Shown piece after piece: positions 7,256-13,946 of a stretch of 18,227 nt of DNA. The stretch is taken from assembly GCA_036560485.1 (NCBI GenBank), contig DATBRC010000062.1, forward strand, positions 1 through 18,227. The letters run 5' to 3'. The notes beneath the pieces were generated by a model that saw only the letters and a list, made by a program, of their open reading frames with translations, was not told where the DNA came from and did not search any database. The translations under genes and the position numbers were made by a program. The stretch comes from DATBRC01 sp036560485 (GTDB lineage: Bacteria > Pseudomonadota > Gammaproteobacteria > Burkholderiales > Burkholderiaceae_D). The stretch's first letter is position 1; each line of letters opens with the position of its first letter.

Positions 7256-8476
7256 ATGGCATCTGGAAAAATCCTGGTCGCCCAAGGCGGCGGCCCCACA
7301 GCAGTGATCAACCAATCGCTCGTCGGCGTCACACTGGAAGCACGACGCTTTCGCAAAGTGGAACACGTGTACGGCGCGCGGCATGGAGTGCGCGGCATTC
7401 TGGATGAAGATTTTCTCGACTTGACGCAGGAGACCAGCCACAACCTCGAACTGGTCGCATGCACGCCGTCATCGGCATTGGGCTCCACGCGCGACAAACC
7501 GGACGAAAAATATTGCCACGAGATTTTCAAGGTATTGAAGGCGCATCAGATCGAGCACTTCTTTTACATCGGAGGCAACGATTCATCCGACACAGTGCGC
7601 ATCGTCAGCATGGAAGCACAAAAAGCCGACTACCCGCTGCGCTGCATCCACATCCCCAAGACCATCGACAACGACCTGGTCGCCAACGATCACACACCAG
7701 GGTTTCCATCCGCTGCACGCTTTGTCGCGCAGGCATTTGCCGGCGTCAACCTGGACAATGCGTCGCTGCCCGGCGTCTACGTCGGCGTGGTGATGGGCCG
7801 TCACGCCGGATTTCTGACGGCCGCATCGGCACTGGGCAAAAAGTTTCCTGACGATGGACCGCACCTGATTTATCTACCGGAGCGCACCTTCGTGATTGAG
7901 ACGTTTCTGCAAGACGTGAAAGCAGCATACGAGCGTTTCGGCCGCTGCGTCATTGCAGTATCAGAAGGCATCCACGATACATCCGGCACGCCGATCGCCT
8001 GCTTGCTCGCCAGGGAACTGGAGCACGACGCGCACGGCAACGTGCAACTGTCGGGCAACGGCGCGCTGGCTGATTTGCTATGTGCAGAAATCAAAGCGAA
8101 GCTGAAGATCAAGCGCGTGCGCGGCGACACCTTCGGCTATCTACAACGTTCATTTATCGGTTGCGTATCCGACGTCGACCAGCGCGAGGCGCGCGAGGTC
8201 GGCGAGAAAGCGGTGCAGTTCGCGATGTGGGGCAATCAAGACGGCAGTGTCGCGATCAAGCGCACTGGATATTATTCGGTCGATTATGAGTTGCTGCCGC
8301 TGGAAGCCGTCGCAGGCAAGACGCGCGTGATGGAGGGGGAGTTCATTGCTGCGAATGGCACGGATATTACCGATGCATTTCGGCTTTACTTGCGACCGTT
8401 ACTTGGGTCGGGGTTGCCGGATGCGTTTCGGCTGAGGGGGAATACGGTTGCGAAGGTGATTAATGGGGCGCGATGA
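7256..8476 (+). CDS. pfp: 6-phosphofructokinase, PPi-dependent type
   Basis: 406-residue member of the PfkA superfamily, interconverting fructose-6-phosphate and fructose-1,6-bisphosphate in the cytoplasm. Motifs in order: the N-terminal phosphate loop AQGGGPTAVIN (9-19), GGNDS (106-110), PKTIDND (134-140) with catalytic Asp138, MGRHAG (180-185) and SEGIH (236-240). The residues that distinguish phosphoryl donors, equivalent to Gly104 and Gly124 of E. coli PfkA, are Asp109 and Lys135 here. This is the known PPi-type signature, so the reaction is expected to use pyrophosphate and be reversible. AAAGGAA ends 5 nt before the ATG. The gene is monocistronic. Together with fbp it would set flux direction at this node. 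Donor specificity is inferred from two residues, not demonstrated. Confidence 0.93.
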   Translation: MASGKILVAQGGGPTAVINQSLVGVTLEARRFRKVEHVYGARHGVRGILDEDFLDLTQETSHNLELVACTPSSALGSTRDKPDEKYCHEIFKVLKAHQIEHFFYIGGNDSSDTVRIVSMEAQKADYPLRCIHIPKTIDNDLVANDHTPGFPSAARFVAQAFAGVNLDNASLPGVYVGVVMGRHAGFLTAASALGKKFPDDGPHLIYLPERTFVIETFLQDVKAAYERFGRCVIAVSEGIHDTSGTPIACLLARELEHDAHGNVQLSGNGALADLLCAEIKAKLKIKRVRGDTFGYLQRSFIGCVSDVDQREAREVGEKAVQFAMWGNQDGSVAIKRTGYYSVDYELLPLEAVAGKTRVMEGEFIAANGTDITDAFRLYLRPLLGSGLPDAFRLRGNTVAKVINGAR

Positions 8477-8491
8477 TTATAGGTGCATCTC

Positions 8492-8674
8492 ATGGTAGCC
8501 ATCATAATTTTCTTGCTGGTTAGGAATGTGCAAATATATAAATTTCGCATGGGGGCACTCGTTACGTTCTTGCAAGTGGTCTTGATGCCTATATTCTTTT
8601 TCGTGGCATTCCTATTCGTTATATTGTCGCTATGGGGAGATTCAGATGTGAAGCGGGTACGGGTTGTCAAATAA
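8492..8674 (+). CDS. Possible small membrane protein
   Basis: A 60-codon frame begins at ATG 8492, with AGGTG (8481-8485) about 6 nt upstream; a GTG at 8483 in the same frame is less likely. The product is strongly hydrophobic, with two apparent membrane spans (about 2-9 extending into 23-48) joined by a basic segment (RNVQIYKFR), and ends in a basic tail (DVKRVRVVK). It lies 15 bp after pfp and could be cotranscribed with it. I recognise no family. It could be real, or a chance open frame in an AT-rich gap between pfp and the convergent hipA. Confidence 0.35.
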   Translation: MVAIIIFLLVRNVQIYKFRMGALVTFLQVVLMPIFFFVAFLFVILSLWGDSDVKRVRVVK

Positions 8675-8714
8675 ATTGGTCGTAAAGTGAAATTCAATGC
8701 GTGACTGTATTAGG

Positions 8715-9974
8715 TTAAACCAACCATCGTTTGTTCAACTTCTTCGTATTGCTCATGATTGTCTGCTGCAGGCGATACAGCATTGTTTTCTCTGTTCCGT
8801 CGCCAATAAACGGTAATAGATCTTTCGCTACACCTTCGATGTTGGCGATCAGATTTTCTGCCAACTTATTCGCGACAGTGAACACATACTGCTTCTTGAA
8901 TACCAACTGTTCCGCCATCGCTTCAATATGCTCAGCCTTTATTTCACCGTTATTGAATTCCCCGCCAATGCTGAATGCAAATCTCTTCGACAAGCCGGCA
9001 TACATGGTAGTCGACATCAGGTCATAGAAGGGCGCAAGCCGAGCACCATGTCCTGTCGTGTATAAAATCGCTAGGTTTTTGGCGTGGCTATCGTTATTGC
9101 CTACATACAGATTGAAGAACACCCATTCCAGCAGGCGCTTGAGATCGATAGCGGGCACGCTGTTTTGTTGCAGCAGTGTGCGGCATCTTGCCAGCGTCGG
9201 GCCGCCGTCGGCTTCGTATTTGATGTCCGATGGTTTGCCGTCCAGTTGACACAGGTCGAGCTGGTGCAGGCGGATCAATTCTCCTTTTTCATTGGTCGTT
9301 CTATCGTAACGTTTGACCAGGCATGCCTTGACGATTGGTTGATAGGCGACTTCGGCTACGCCCAGTTTCAATGCGTGGGCCAGTTTCATCACGAAGGTTT
9401 CGTTTAGTGCGGTAGACCATACCTTTGGCAACCGGACGATGTCGGGTTTCAGTATGTGCGTGGACGGCGCGGAGCCTAGCGGTATCGCAGGTGTGCCGTC
9501 CGGCATGACGACCAGCAGCATCTTGTCTTGCGCACCCGCGAGGGAGATGCGGCCGTCGTGTGCGTTCTGTGCGAGCAGCGGTGCTTTGTCTGGATCGTGC
9601 AGCGATTTGGCGATGGCTTTCCAGGTGGTGGGGCGATAATTGCGCGAGGCAGGTTTTTCTCCTTGGGGTAGCAGGCTCAGCCCGCTGGCAGTGTCGCCGC
9701 CGACGGCGCTTAACAGACCGAATACGGTGGTGGCATGTTGGCTGATGCTCAGGTAGCGGCGTATGTCGCCTTCCGGTAGCAGGTTTTCAAAGTAGGCGTA
9801 GACAAGCTCGCCTGTGTGTTCTTGCTGATGCAGGCCGAGCATCGGTGCAATCGGTTCGGCATTGTTCGCCTGCATCCATGTGTCCGCATAGCGGAATCGT
9901 AATGGCGTTTCGTCAAACAGCGTGCCGACCAGCCGGTCGTTGCGGTAGACGTCGAGTGCGCGTGCGCTGGCCAT
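8715..9974 (-). CDS. hipA: HipA toxin (serine/threonine kinase of type II TA)
   Basis: 419 residues (E. coli HipA is about 440). HipA kinases phosphorylate GltX, halting translation and inducing persistence in E. coli; other family members have different targets. Visible features are the HipA N-terminal domain with YFENLLPEGDIRR (about 61-73), the autophosphorylation/activation-loop motif RISLAGAQDK with Ser144, the ATP-site Lys176 in THILKP, the catalytic loop NNDSHAKN (293-300) with Asp295 and Asn300, and the metal-binding FYDLM with Asp318. All key residues are present, so the kinase is likely active. It starts directly after the hipB stop codon with no intervening base, using AAAGGA inside the end of hipB, so the two are translationally coupled. 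Its composition does not differ obviously from its neighbours. The substrate cannot be inferred from sequence. Confidence 0.95.
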   Translation of the reverse strand: MASARALDVYRNDRLVGTLFDETPLRFRYADTWMQANNAEPIAPMLGLHQQEHTGELVYAYFENLLPEGDIRRYLSISQHATTVFGLLSAVGGDTASGLSLLPQGEKPASRNYRPTTWKAIAKSLHDPDKAPLLAQNAHDGRISLAGAQDKMLLVVMPDGTPAIPLGSAPSTHILKPDIVRLPKVWSTALNETFVMKLAHALKLGVAEVAYQPIVKACLVKRYDRTTNEKGELIRLHQLDLCQLDGKPSDIKYEADGGPTLARCRTLLQQNSVPAIDLKRLLEWVFFNLYVGNNDSHAKNLAILYTTGHGARLAPFYDLMSTTMYAGLSKRFAFSIGGEFNNGEIKAEHIEAMAEQLVFKKQYVFTVANKLAENLIANIEGVAKDLLPFIGDGTEKTMLYRLQQTIMSNTKKLNKRWLV

Positions 9975-10241
9975 TTACTTGGTTCCTTTTCTGCGGACGA
10001 TCACTTCCAATCCGATCAGGTCGAGTACATCGAGCACTTTTTGTAATTGGAGTGTCGGTTTGCCTTTTTCCAGATCGACGATGAAGCGGTTGCCTGTATT
10101 GGCCAGGCCGACGATGTCCGCTTGCAGCATGTTTTGCGACGTGCGATATTGCTTGATGAATTCGCCGAGTTCCTGTGATGTATGGATCTGTGCTGAGGTG
10201 GTCAGGTTGGCCGGCGTATTTGCTAAAGGTGACTTGGCCAT
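9975..10241 (-). CDS. hipB: HipB antitoxin / transcriptional repressor
   Basis: 88 residues with a Xre-type (HTH_3) DNA-binding domain at about 25-78, including the recognition region LQADIVGLANTGNRFIVDLEKGKP. It should bind DNA as a dimer, repress its own operon and hold HipA inactive. It carries about 20 extra polar residues before the HTH. AAGG at 10250-10253 lies 8 nt before the start codon. It is the first gene of the hipBA operon. Its promoter (TTGCAT, 16 bp, TATAAT on the minus strand) lies between two copies of a perfect palindrome, as expected for autoregulation. The basic C-terminal tail RRKGTK overlaps the ribosome binding site of hipA. Confidence 0.93.
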   Translation of the reverse strand: MAKSPLANTPANLTTSAQIHTSQELGEFIKQYRTSQNMLQADIVGLANTGNRFIVDLEKGKPTLQLQKVLDVLDLIGLEVIVRRKGTK

Positions 10242-10265
10242 TTTGGGTGCCTTGTTCTATATTAA

Positions 10266-10279
10266 TTACCGATCGGTAA
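10266..10279. promoter_or_regulatory. Palindromic operator 1 (putative HipB site over the hipB +1)
   Basis: TTACCGATCGGTAA, a perfect 14-bp palindrome. It starts 2 bp past the downstream edge of the hipB -10 (minus strand) and covers the expected transcription start near 10274, so a bound protein would block initiation. Assignment to HipB is inferred from location. Confidence 0.75.
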
Positions 10280-10280
10280 A

Positions 10281-10308
10281 ATTATAGGCATTCCGATACA
10301 AAATGCAA
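10281..10308 (-). promoter_or_regulatory. hipBA promoter (-35 and -10)
   Basis: On the minus strand a perfect TATAAT lies at 10286-10281 and TTGCAT at 10308-10303, spaced 16 bp. Transcription would start near 10274, giving a leader of about 33 nt before hipB. The promoter lies in the gap between operators 1 and 2. A degenerate operator half-site (TTCCGAT, 10291-10297) falls in the spacer. Confidence 0.65.
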
Positions 10309-10313
10309 TGTAA

Positions 10314-10331
10314 ATTTACCGATCGGTAAAT
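10314..10331. promoter_or_regulatory. Palindromic operator 2
   Basis: Same TTACCGATCGGTAA core (10316-10329), extended to an 18-bp perfect palindrome. It is just upstream of the hipB -35 box and exactly 50 bp from operator 1. Confidence 0.75.
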
Positions 10332-10361
10332 AAAATAGCTAAAATGATGCAATGAGTAATT

Positions 10362-10383
10362 TAAATTACCGATCGGTAATTTA
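10362..10383. promoter_or_regulatory. Palindromic operator 3
   Basis: Third copy of the TTACCGATCGGTAA core (10366-10379), here extended by flanking bases to a 22-bp perfect palindrome, the longest of the three. It is exactly 50 bp from operator 2. It is too far upstream of the hipB promoter to block it directly, so a looping or cooperative role is more likely. Confidence 0.7.
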
Positions 10384-10456
10384 TAACAATAAAGCGGTTT
10401 AGCTTCGCATCAAAAAATAATATGAAGCTGACCAATTTTGTATTTGGTACGCTTCA

Positions 10457-10474
10457 TAGAACCTTTAGGTTCTA
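10457..10474. promoter_or_regulatory. TAGAAC-N6-GTTCTA palindrome, copy A
   Basis: TAGAACC-TTTA-GGTTCTA, a 7-bp inverted repeat with a 4-nt centre, unrelated to the hip operator. Its centre is about 87 bp upstream of the predicted start of the MBL-fold gene transcript. It probably binds a dimeric regulator; the identity is unknown. Confidence 0.6.
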
Positions 10475-10482
10475 AAATACAT

Positions 10483-10502
10483 TTAGAACTTATAAGTTCT
10501 AA
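10483..10502. promoter_or_regulatory. TAGAAC-N6-GTTCTA palindrome, copy B
   Basis: A 20-bp perfect palindrome containing TAGAAC-TTATAA-GTTCTA, with the same half-sites and spacing as copy A and its start offset by 27 bp. Its centre lies about 60 bp upstream of the predicted start, a common position for activator sites. The facing arms of A and B also form an 8-bp inverted repeat (10469-10476 with 10482-10489). Confidence 0.65.
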
Positions 10503-10540
10503 TTTGCGTTTAGTGCTTCGTGAAACGTTCAATCAATGTC

Positions 10541-10546
10541 TATAAT
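10541..10546 (+). promoter_or_regulatory. -10 element of the MBL-fold gene
   Basis: A consensus TATAAT on the plus strand, 37 bp before the chosen ATG at 10583. The best -35 at 17-18 bp spacing (TTCGTG at 10517-10522) is poor, consistent with activator dependence. Its position argues against any translation start upstream of 10546. Confidence 0.55.
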
Positions 10547-10582
10547 TTAGATGCAATCTCTTTCATAAAAATAAGGCAAACA

Positions 10583-11533
10583 ATGAAGCTTTTCGCATCG
10601 TTACTAATCGGCATCGCATTCGCAAGCTCCTGCGCAGCATATGGCCTCGACGACTATAAAGACATCATGCTCCCGGACAGTCCGCGCGCAGGAGCCGACA
10701 AGAAGCAACTGCGCGTGATGTTCATGGGTGTCGCGACGCTGCTGTTTGACGATGGCGAGACCGCGATCATGACCGATGGATATTTTTCGCGTCCCGGTCG
10801 CGCGGCGATGCAAGGCAAGATGGAGCCGAATCAGGAACGCATTACCAAATCGCTGCAGCGTGCCGGTGTCAAATCGTTGGCTGCGGTGATTGTGGTGCAT
10901 TCGCACTTTGATCATGCTCTCGATTCGCCGACGGTGGTGAGGAAGACGGGGGCTTTGCTGGTCGGTTCAAATTCAACAGCGAATATCGGACGCGGTTCCG
11001 GATTGCCGGAAGAAAAAATTCGGGTTGCAGCCAACGGGCAGACGATGGAATTTGGCCGCTTCAAGGTGACTTTCCTGGCTTCTGCGCATTTGCCGATTGG
11101 GTTTGCGATGGGCGATATCAAGGAGCCGTTGTTACTTCCTGCAAGAGCATCCGAATACAAAGCGGGCGATTGCTATACCTTATTGATCGAACATGATGGT
11201 CATACGATATTGGTGCAGGGCAGTGCAGGATTTATTCCCGGTGCATTGAAAGGCCGCAAGGCCGATGTTGTGTATCTTGGCGTCGGAGGGATGAGCGCAA
11301 TAGTCGGCACGTATAAAAATGATTATTGGCACGAACTGGTTCAGACGGTCGGTGCGCGTAGAGTGATTCCGATTCATTGGGATGATTTTTTTGTTTCGAA
11401 TGAAGAGCCCCTGAAGCCGAACAGCGATTTTTATTCGGTCATGCGTTTTTTGCAGGAGCAGGGCAAGAAAGAAAACGTGGATGTGCGGGTGCCGACGGCG
11501 TGGGCCATGTCAGATCCATTGATCGGTTTGTGA
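10583..11533 (+). CDS. Exported metallo-beta-lactamase-fold hydrolase
   Basis: 316 residues from ATG 10583. A longer frame opens at 10520, but that start precedes a consensus -10 box, whereas 10583 has AAGG 6 nt upstream and encodes a typical signal peptide (MKLFASLLIGIAFASSCAAY, cleavage near 19-20), so the protein is probably periplasmic. The metal-binding HSHFDH motif is at 106-111, with further candidate ligands His169 (SAHLP) and His265 (PIHWDDF). The strand carrying Asp65 (IMTDGYF) matches the start of the fold. Where many family members have the bridging Asp (GDT-like), this protein reads VQGSAGF (212-218). Substrate unknown; lactonase, phosphodiesterase or thioesterase activities occur in the superfamily. 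It is preceded by two TAGAAC palindromes suggesting dedicated regulation. The cupin gene follows after 52 bp. Confidence 0.85.
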   Translation: MKLFASLLIGIAFASSCAAYGLDDYKDIMLPDSPRAGADKKQLRVMFMGVATLLFDDGETAIMTDGYFSRPGRAAMQGKMEPNQERITKSLQRAGVKSLAAVIVVHSHFDHALDSPTVVRKTGALLVGSNSTANIGRGSGLPEEKIRVAANGQTMEFGRFKVTFLASAHLPIGFAMGDIKEPLLLPARASEYKAGDCYTLLIEHDGHTILVQGSAGFIPGALKGRKADVVYLGVGGMSAIVGTYKNDYWHELVQTVGARRVIPIHWDDFFVSNEEPLKPNSDFYSVMRFLQEQGKKENVDVRVPTAWAMSDPLIGL

Positions 11534-11585
11534 CAAATCAATTGATGTCATATTCAACGAAAATCAATATCTTCTAAAATTATTT

Positions 11586-11969
11586 ATGACTACATTTAAA
11601 CAAACCATTCTCTACACCGACACCGATGGCTATGCAAAATTCCGCGAAGAAGAGATCGCCTTGCCCGAAGGCTCACCGCAATCGATGCTGTCGACACTGT
11701 ATCCATCAGCCGGCTATCAATTGCGTCACAGTCCGGTCGGCTTTAGCAGCCAGTTTCATTGCACGACAACCGCACAATGGCTGGTCGTGTTAAGCGGGAA
11801 AATGGAAATCGGTTTGCAGGATGGCACTACGCGCACGTTCGGGCCAGGCGATCATTTTTATTCTGCTGATCTGTTGCCGGATGGTGCGGTGTTCGATGCT
11901 GATGTGCATGGACATTGCAGCAGGCAATTGGGCGATAGTCCGCTCGTCACGATGTTTGTTCGCACGTAG
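11586..11969 (+). CDS. Small cupin-domain protein
   Basis: 127 residues, a single cupin beta-barrel. The core runs from about 56 to 125: FHCTTTAQWLVVLSGKMEIGL corresponds to cupin motif 1, and GPGDHFYSADLL with HGHCSRQL to motif 2. His58, His90, His108 and His110 could bind a metal, but the canonical HxH...E...H pattern is not clean, so catalysis is uncertain and a ligand-binding or sensing role is possible. No Shine-Dalgarno is visible before ATG 11586; TAAAAT at 11575-11580 could be a -10 that yields an almost leaderless message. It lies 52 bp after the MBL-fold gene, so cotranscription is the alternative. It converges closely on the slipin gene, with only 21 bp between stop codons. Substrate not recognisable. 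Confidence 0.75.
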   Translation: MTTFKQTILYTDTDGYAKFREEEIALPEGSPQSMLSTLYPSAGYQLRHSPVGFSSQFHCTTTAQWLVVLSGKMEIGLQDGTTRTFGPGDHFYSADLLPDGAVFDADVHGHCSRQLGDSPLVTMFVRT

Positions 11970-11990
11970 ATGCGTATCGCTGATCGTTGA

Positions 11991-12791
11991 TCAAGCTTGC
12001 GATGATACGGGCATCACCTTGCCGGAACCTGCCTTCATTTTTTCCATGAATGGTGTGACCAGATCCAGCGGTAGCGGAAAGACGACAGTGGTATTTTTGT
12101 CTGCGCCGATGACCGTGAGCGTCTCCAGGTAGCGCAGTAAAATTGCTTGCGGTTCTTGCGCCAGGATTTGTGCGGCTTGAAATAATTTCTCGGAAGCCTG
12201 TAATTCTCCTTCGGCATGAATGACCTTCGCGCGCCGCTCGCGTTCCGCTTCGGCCTGCCTGGCAATTGCGCGGATCATTGATTCTGTCAGATCGACTTGC
12301 TTGATCTCGACGTTGGACACCTTGATACCCCACGTATCGGTTTGCGCATCCAGCGCTTGCCGGATATCCATGTTCAGTTTTTCCCGCTCTGCCAGCATAT
12401 CATCGAGCAAGTGTTTGCCGAGTACCGAGCGCAACATGGTCTGCGCCAGCTGACTGGTGGCGTTGAGAAAATCCACCACTTGAATGATGGCTTTCTCCGG
12501 ATCGATCACGCGTAGGTACACGACTGCACTGACCTTGACTGAAACATTATCGCGAGAAATTACGTCTTGAGTCGGCACCTCCAACACGATGGTGCGTAGG
12601 TCAACCCGTACTGCTTGCTGAATGATGGGAATAATCAATATCAGCCCGGGTCCTCTCACTTTCCAAAAACGCCCAAGCGTGAAGACGACGCCGCGTTCAT
12701 ATTCGCGAAAGATGCGGATTGCAGAATTTAAAATGATGACGGCGATTACAAACAGGATGACAGCAATGTTCGAGCCAAGACCCCATGTCAT
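11991..12791 (-). CDS. Slipin (stomatin/SPFH-domain membrane protein)
   Basis: 266 residues from the ATG at 12791, typical for bacterial slipins. The frame remains open to 12917, but GGAG 8-9 nt before 12791 and the family N-terminus favour the shorter form. One N-terminal hydrophobic hairpin or transmembrane segment (about 8-27) is followed by the SPFH/band 7 domain (about 27-190), with REYERGVVFTLGRF, GPGLILIIPIIQ, VDLRT and the conserved GIKVSNVEIKQVDL. A charged coiled-coil region (about 178-205) and QAILLRYLETL follow. Slipins oligomerise in membrane microdomains and influence membrane protein quality control. They are often encoded with an NfeD partner; none is adjacent here, making this an orphan slipin. 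Its neighbours on both sides are on the opposite strand. Confidence 0.92.
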   Translation of the reverse strand: MTWGLGSNIAVILFVIAVIILNSAIRIFREYERGVVFTLGRFWKVRGPGLILIIPIIQQAVRVDLRTIVLEVPTQDVISRDNVSVKVSAVVYLRVIDPEKAIIQVVDFLNATSQLAQTMLRSVLGKHLLDDMLAEREKLNMDIRQALDAQTDTWGIKVSNVEIKQVDLTESMIRAIARQAEAERERRAKVIHAEGELQASEKLFQAAQILAQEPQAILLRYLETLTVIGADKNTTVVFPLPLDLVTPFMEKMKAGSGKVMPVSSQA

Positions 12792-13103
12792 TTGCGTTCT
12801 CCAGTTCCAGTAAGCGTTTAGCGGCTGATGAGTTTTCAGGATAGAGCAAACTGCAAAGAAACCGAGCCAATCCACCTTGCGTAGCATCATGGATCTGTGC
12901 GATTGAAGTTTTTCCAAACGGTGGATTGATTATTTTCAGGAATGGAAATAACCGAGCGACGTCGTCTTGTTCAGATACAAGATGCGTTGCGCCAAGAATA
13001 CGTCAAGTGCTTACAGATTTGAAAGTGTTTTGAACATTTCTATGCAGTACCGCTCCAATACCAGTCAAGTTTATTCAATAAATTTAATGGAGAGAAAATT
13101 ACC

Positions 13104-13829
13104 ATGAAAAAATTGATCGTTAGTATCGCAGCATTCATGCTGGTGATGACAGGTTGTGCGGATATGACGCCGACTCAAAAGGGCACCGCGACAGGTGCTG
13201 GCGTCGGCGCAGGTTTAGGCGCAGTACTGAGTCACGCAACCGGCGGCCACGCGACAACAGGTGCAGTGCTGGGCGGTGCGGCAGGTGCAGTAGTCGGAAA
13301 TATCTGGTCCAAACGTATGGAAGAGCAAAAACGCAAGATGGAACAAGCGACGCAAGGCACCGGTGTGCAAGTCAGCCAAACTGCGGACAATCGTTTGAAG
13401 CTGGATATTCCAAACGATATTTCATTTGATACCAATCGCGCTGATATCAAACCGACTTTACGCCCGATCCTGGATCAGTTTGCATCAACGCTGAATCAAA
13501 ATCCGGCGACGACAGTCACCATCGTCGGCCACACCGACAATACCGGCAGCAATGCGGTCAATGATCCGTTGTCCGTCCAGCGGGCCGCACGCACGCGCGA
13601 TTATTTGGAAGAGCATGGGGTCGCGCCGAATCGTTTCAATATCGAAGGTCGCGGCGAGCATGAGCCGATCGCGTCCAATGATACTGCGAGCGGGCGAGCA
13701 CGCAATCGTCGCGTCGAGATCTATGTAGCGGAACCGGGTACTGGTGTTTCAGGTGCTTCCAATACATCAGGCACTGCAGGTAGTACCGGCGCAAGCGGCA
13801 ATACCGGCACGACTTCTTACGGCCGGTGA
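13104..13829 (+). CDS. OmpA-family peptidoglycan-associated lipoprotein
   Basis: 241 residues. A lipoprotein signal with lipobox VMTGC places the lipidated Cys at 18; Ala at +2 favours outer-membrane sorting. A glycine-zipper segment (about 29-66) resembles YiaD-type proteins. A short charged helix follows (SKRMEEQKRKMEQ, 69-81), then the OmpA C-terminal peptidoglycan-binding domain (about 98-210): ISFDTNRADIKP, VGHTDNTG, and NRRVEIYV. Asp145 and Arg160 occupy the positions that bind diaminopimelate in OmpA. The last 30 residues are a Gly/Ser/Thr-rich tail. GGAGAG at 13089-13094 lies 9 nt before the ATG. The likely role is tethering outer membrane to cell wall. It is monocistronic, with a clear terminator downstream. 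Confidence 0.93.
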   Translation: MKKLIVSIAAFMLVMTGCADMTPTQKGTATGAGVGAGLGAVLSHATGGHATTGAVLGGAAGAVVGNIWSKRMEEQKRKMEQATQGTGVQVSQTADNRLKLDIPNDISFDTNRADIKPTLRPILDQFASTLNQNPATTVTIVGHTDNTGSNAVNDPLSVQRAARTRDYLEEHGVAPNRFNIEGRGEHEPIASNDTASGRARNRRVEIYVAEPGTGVSGASNTSGTAGSTGASGNTGTTSYGR

Positions 13830-13867
13830 TAAGTAGTACATTGCGAAGCAATACGGACGAGGAAAAG

Positions 13868-13905
13868 GCCAGCATAGGATGAGTCGATGCTGGCTTTTTC
13901 TTTTT
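13868..13905 (+). terminator. Rho-independent terminator after the OmpA-like gene
   Basis: GCCAGCAT (13868-13875) pairs with ATGCTGGC (13887-13894) around an 11-nt loop, followed by TTTTTCTTTTTC. The A-run on the left arm allows use in the opposite direction, for the convergent CBS-domain gene. Confidence 0.85.
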
Positions 13906-13946
13906 CTCTACATTGTTTTAAGTTGAATTATTTTCGGCCAGGCTAA

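Larger units (their letters stand above)
10242..10582. other. Divergent regulatory region between hipBA and the MBL-fold gene
   Basis: 341 AT-rich base pairs without a gene, holding two divergent promoters and two distinct palindrome families, each annotated separately. A further inverted repeat, AGCTTC (10401-10406) and GAAGCT (10424-10429) around a 17-nt A/T-rich loop, lies between the two sets. The pentamer GCTTC recurs at 10402, 10452 and 10515. Confidence 0.6.

Noticed and set aside
10266..10383. The 50-bp-spaced palindromes as a minimal CRISPR array
   Set aside because: The repeated unit is only a 14-bp palindrome, the intervening sequences include the hipB -10 and -35, and there are no cas genes. 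An operator array explains it better.
10520..10582. Upstream start (10520) for the MBL-fold protein
   Set aside because: It would place the start before a consensus TATAAT and bury a textbook signal peptide inside the protein; ATG 10583 has a better ribosome binding site.
12792..12917. N-terminal extension of the slipin to 12917
   Set aside because: The extra 42 residues are unlike slipins, and GGAG is well placed before the ATG at 12791.
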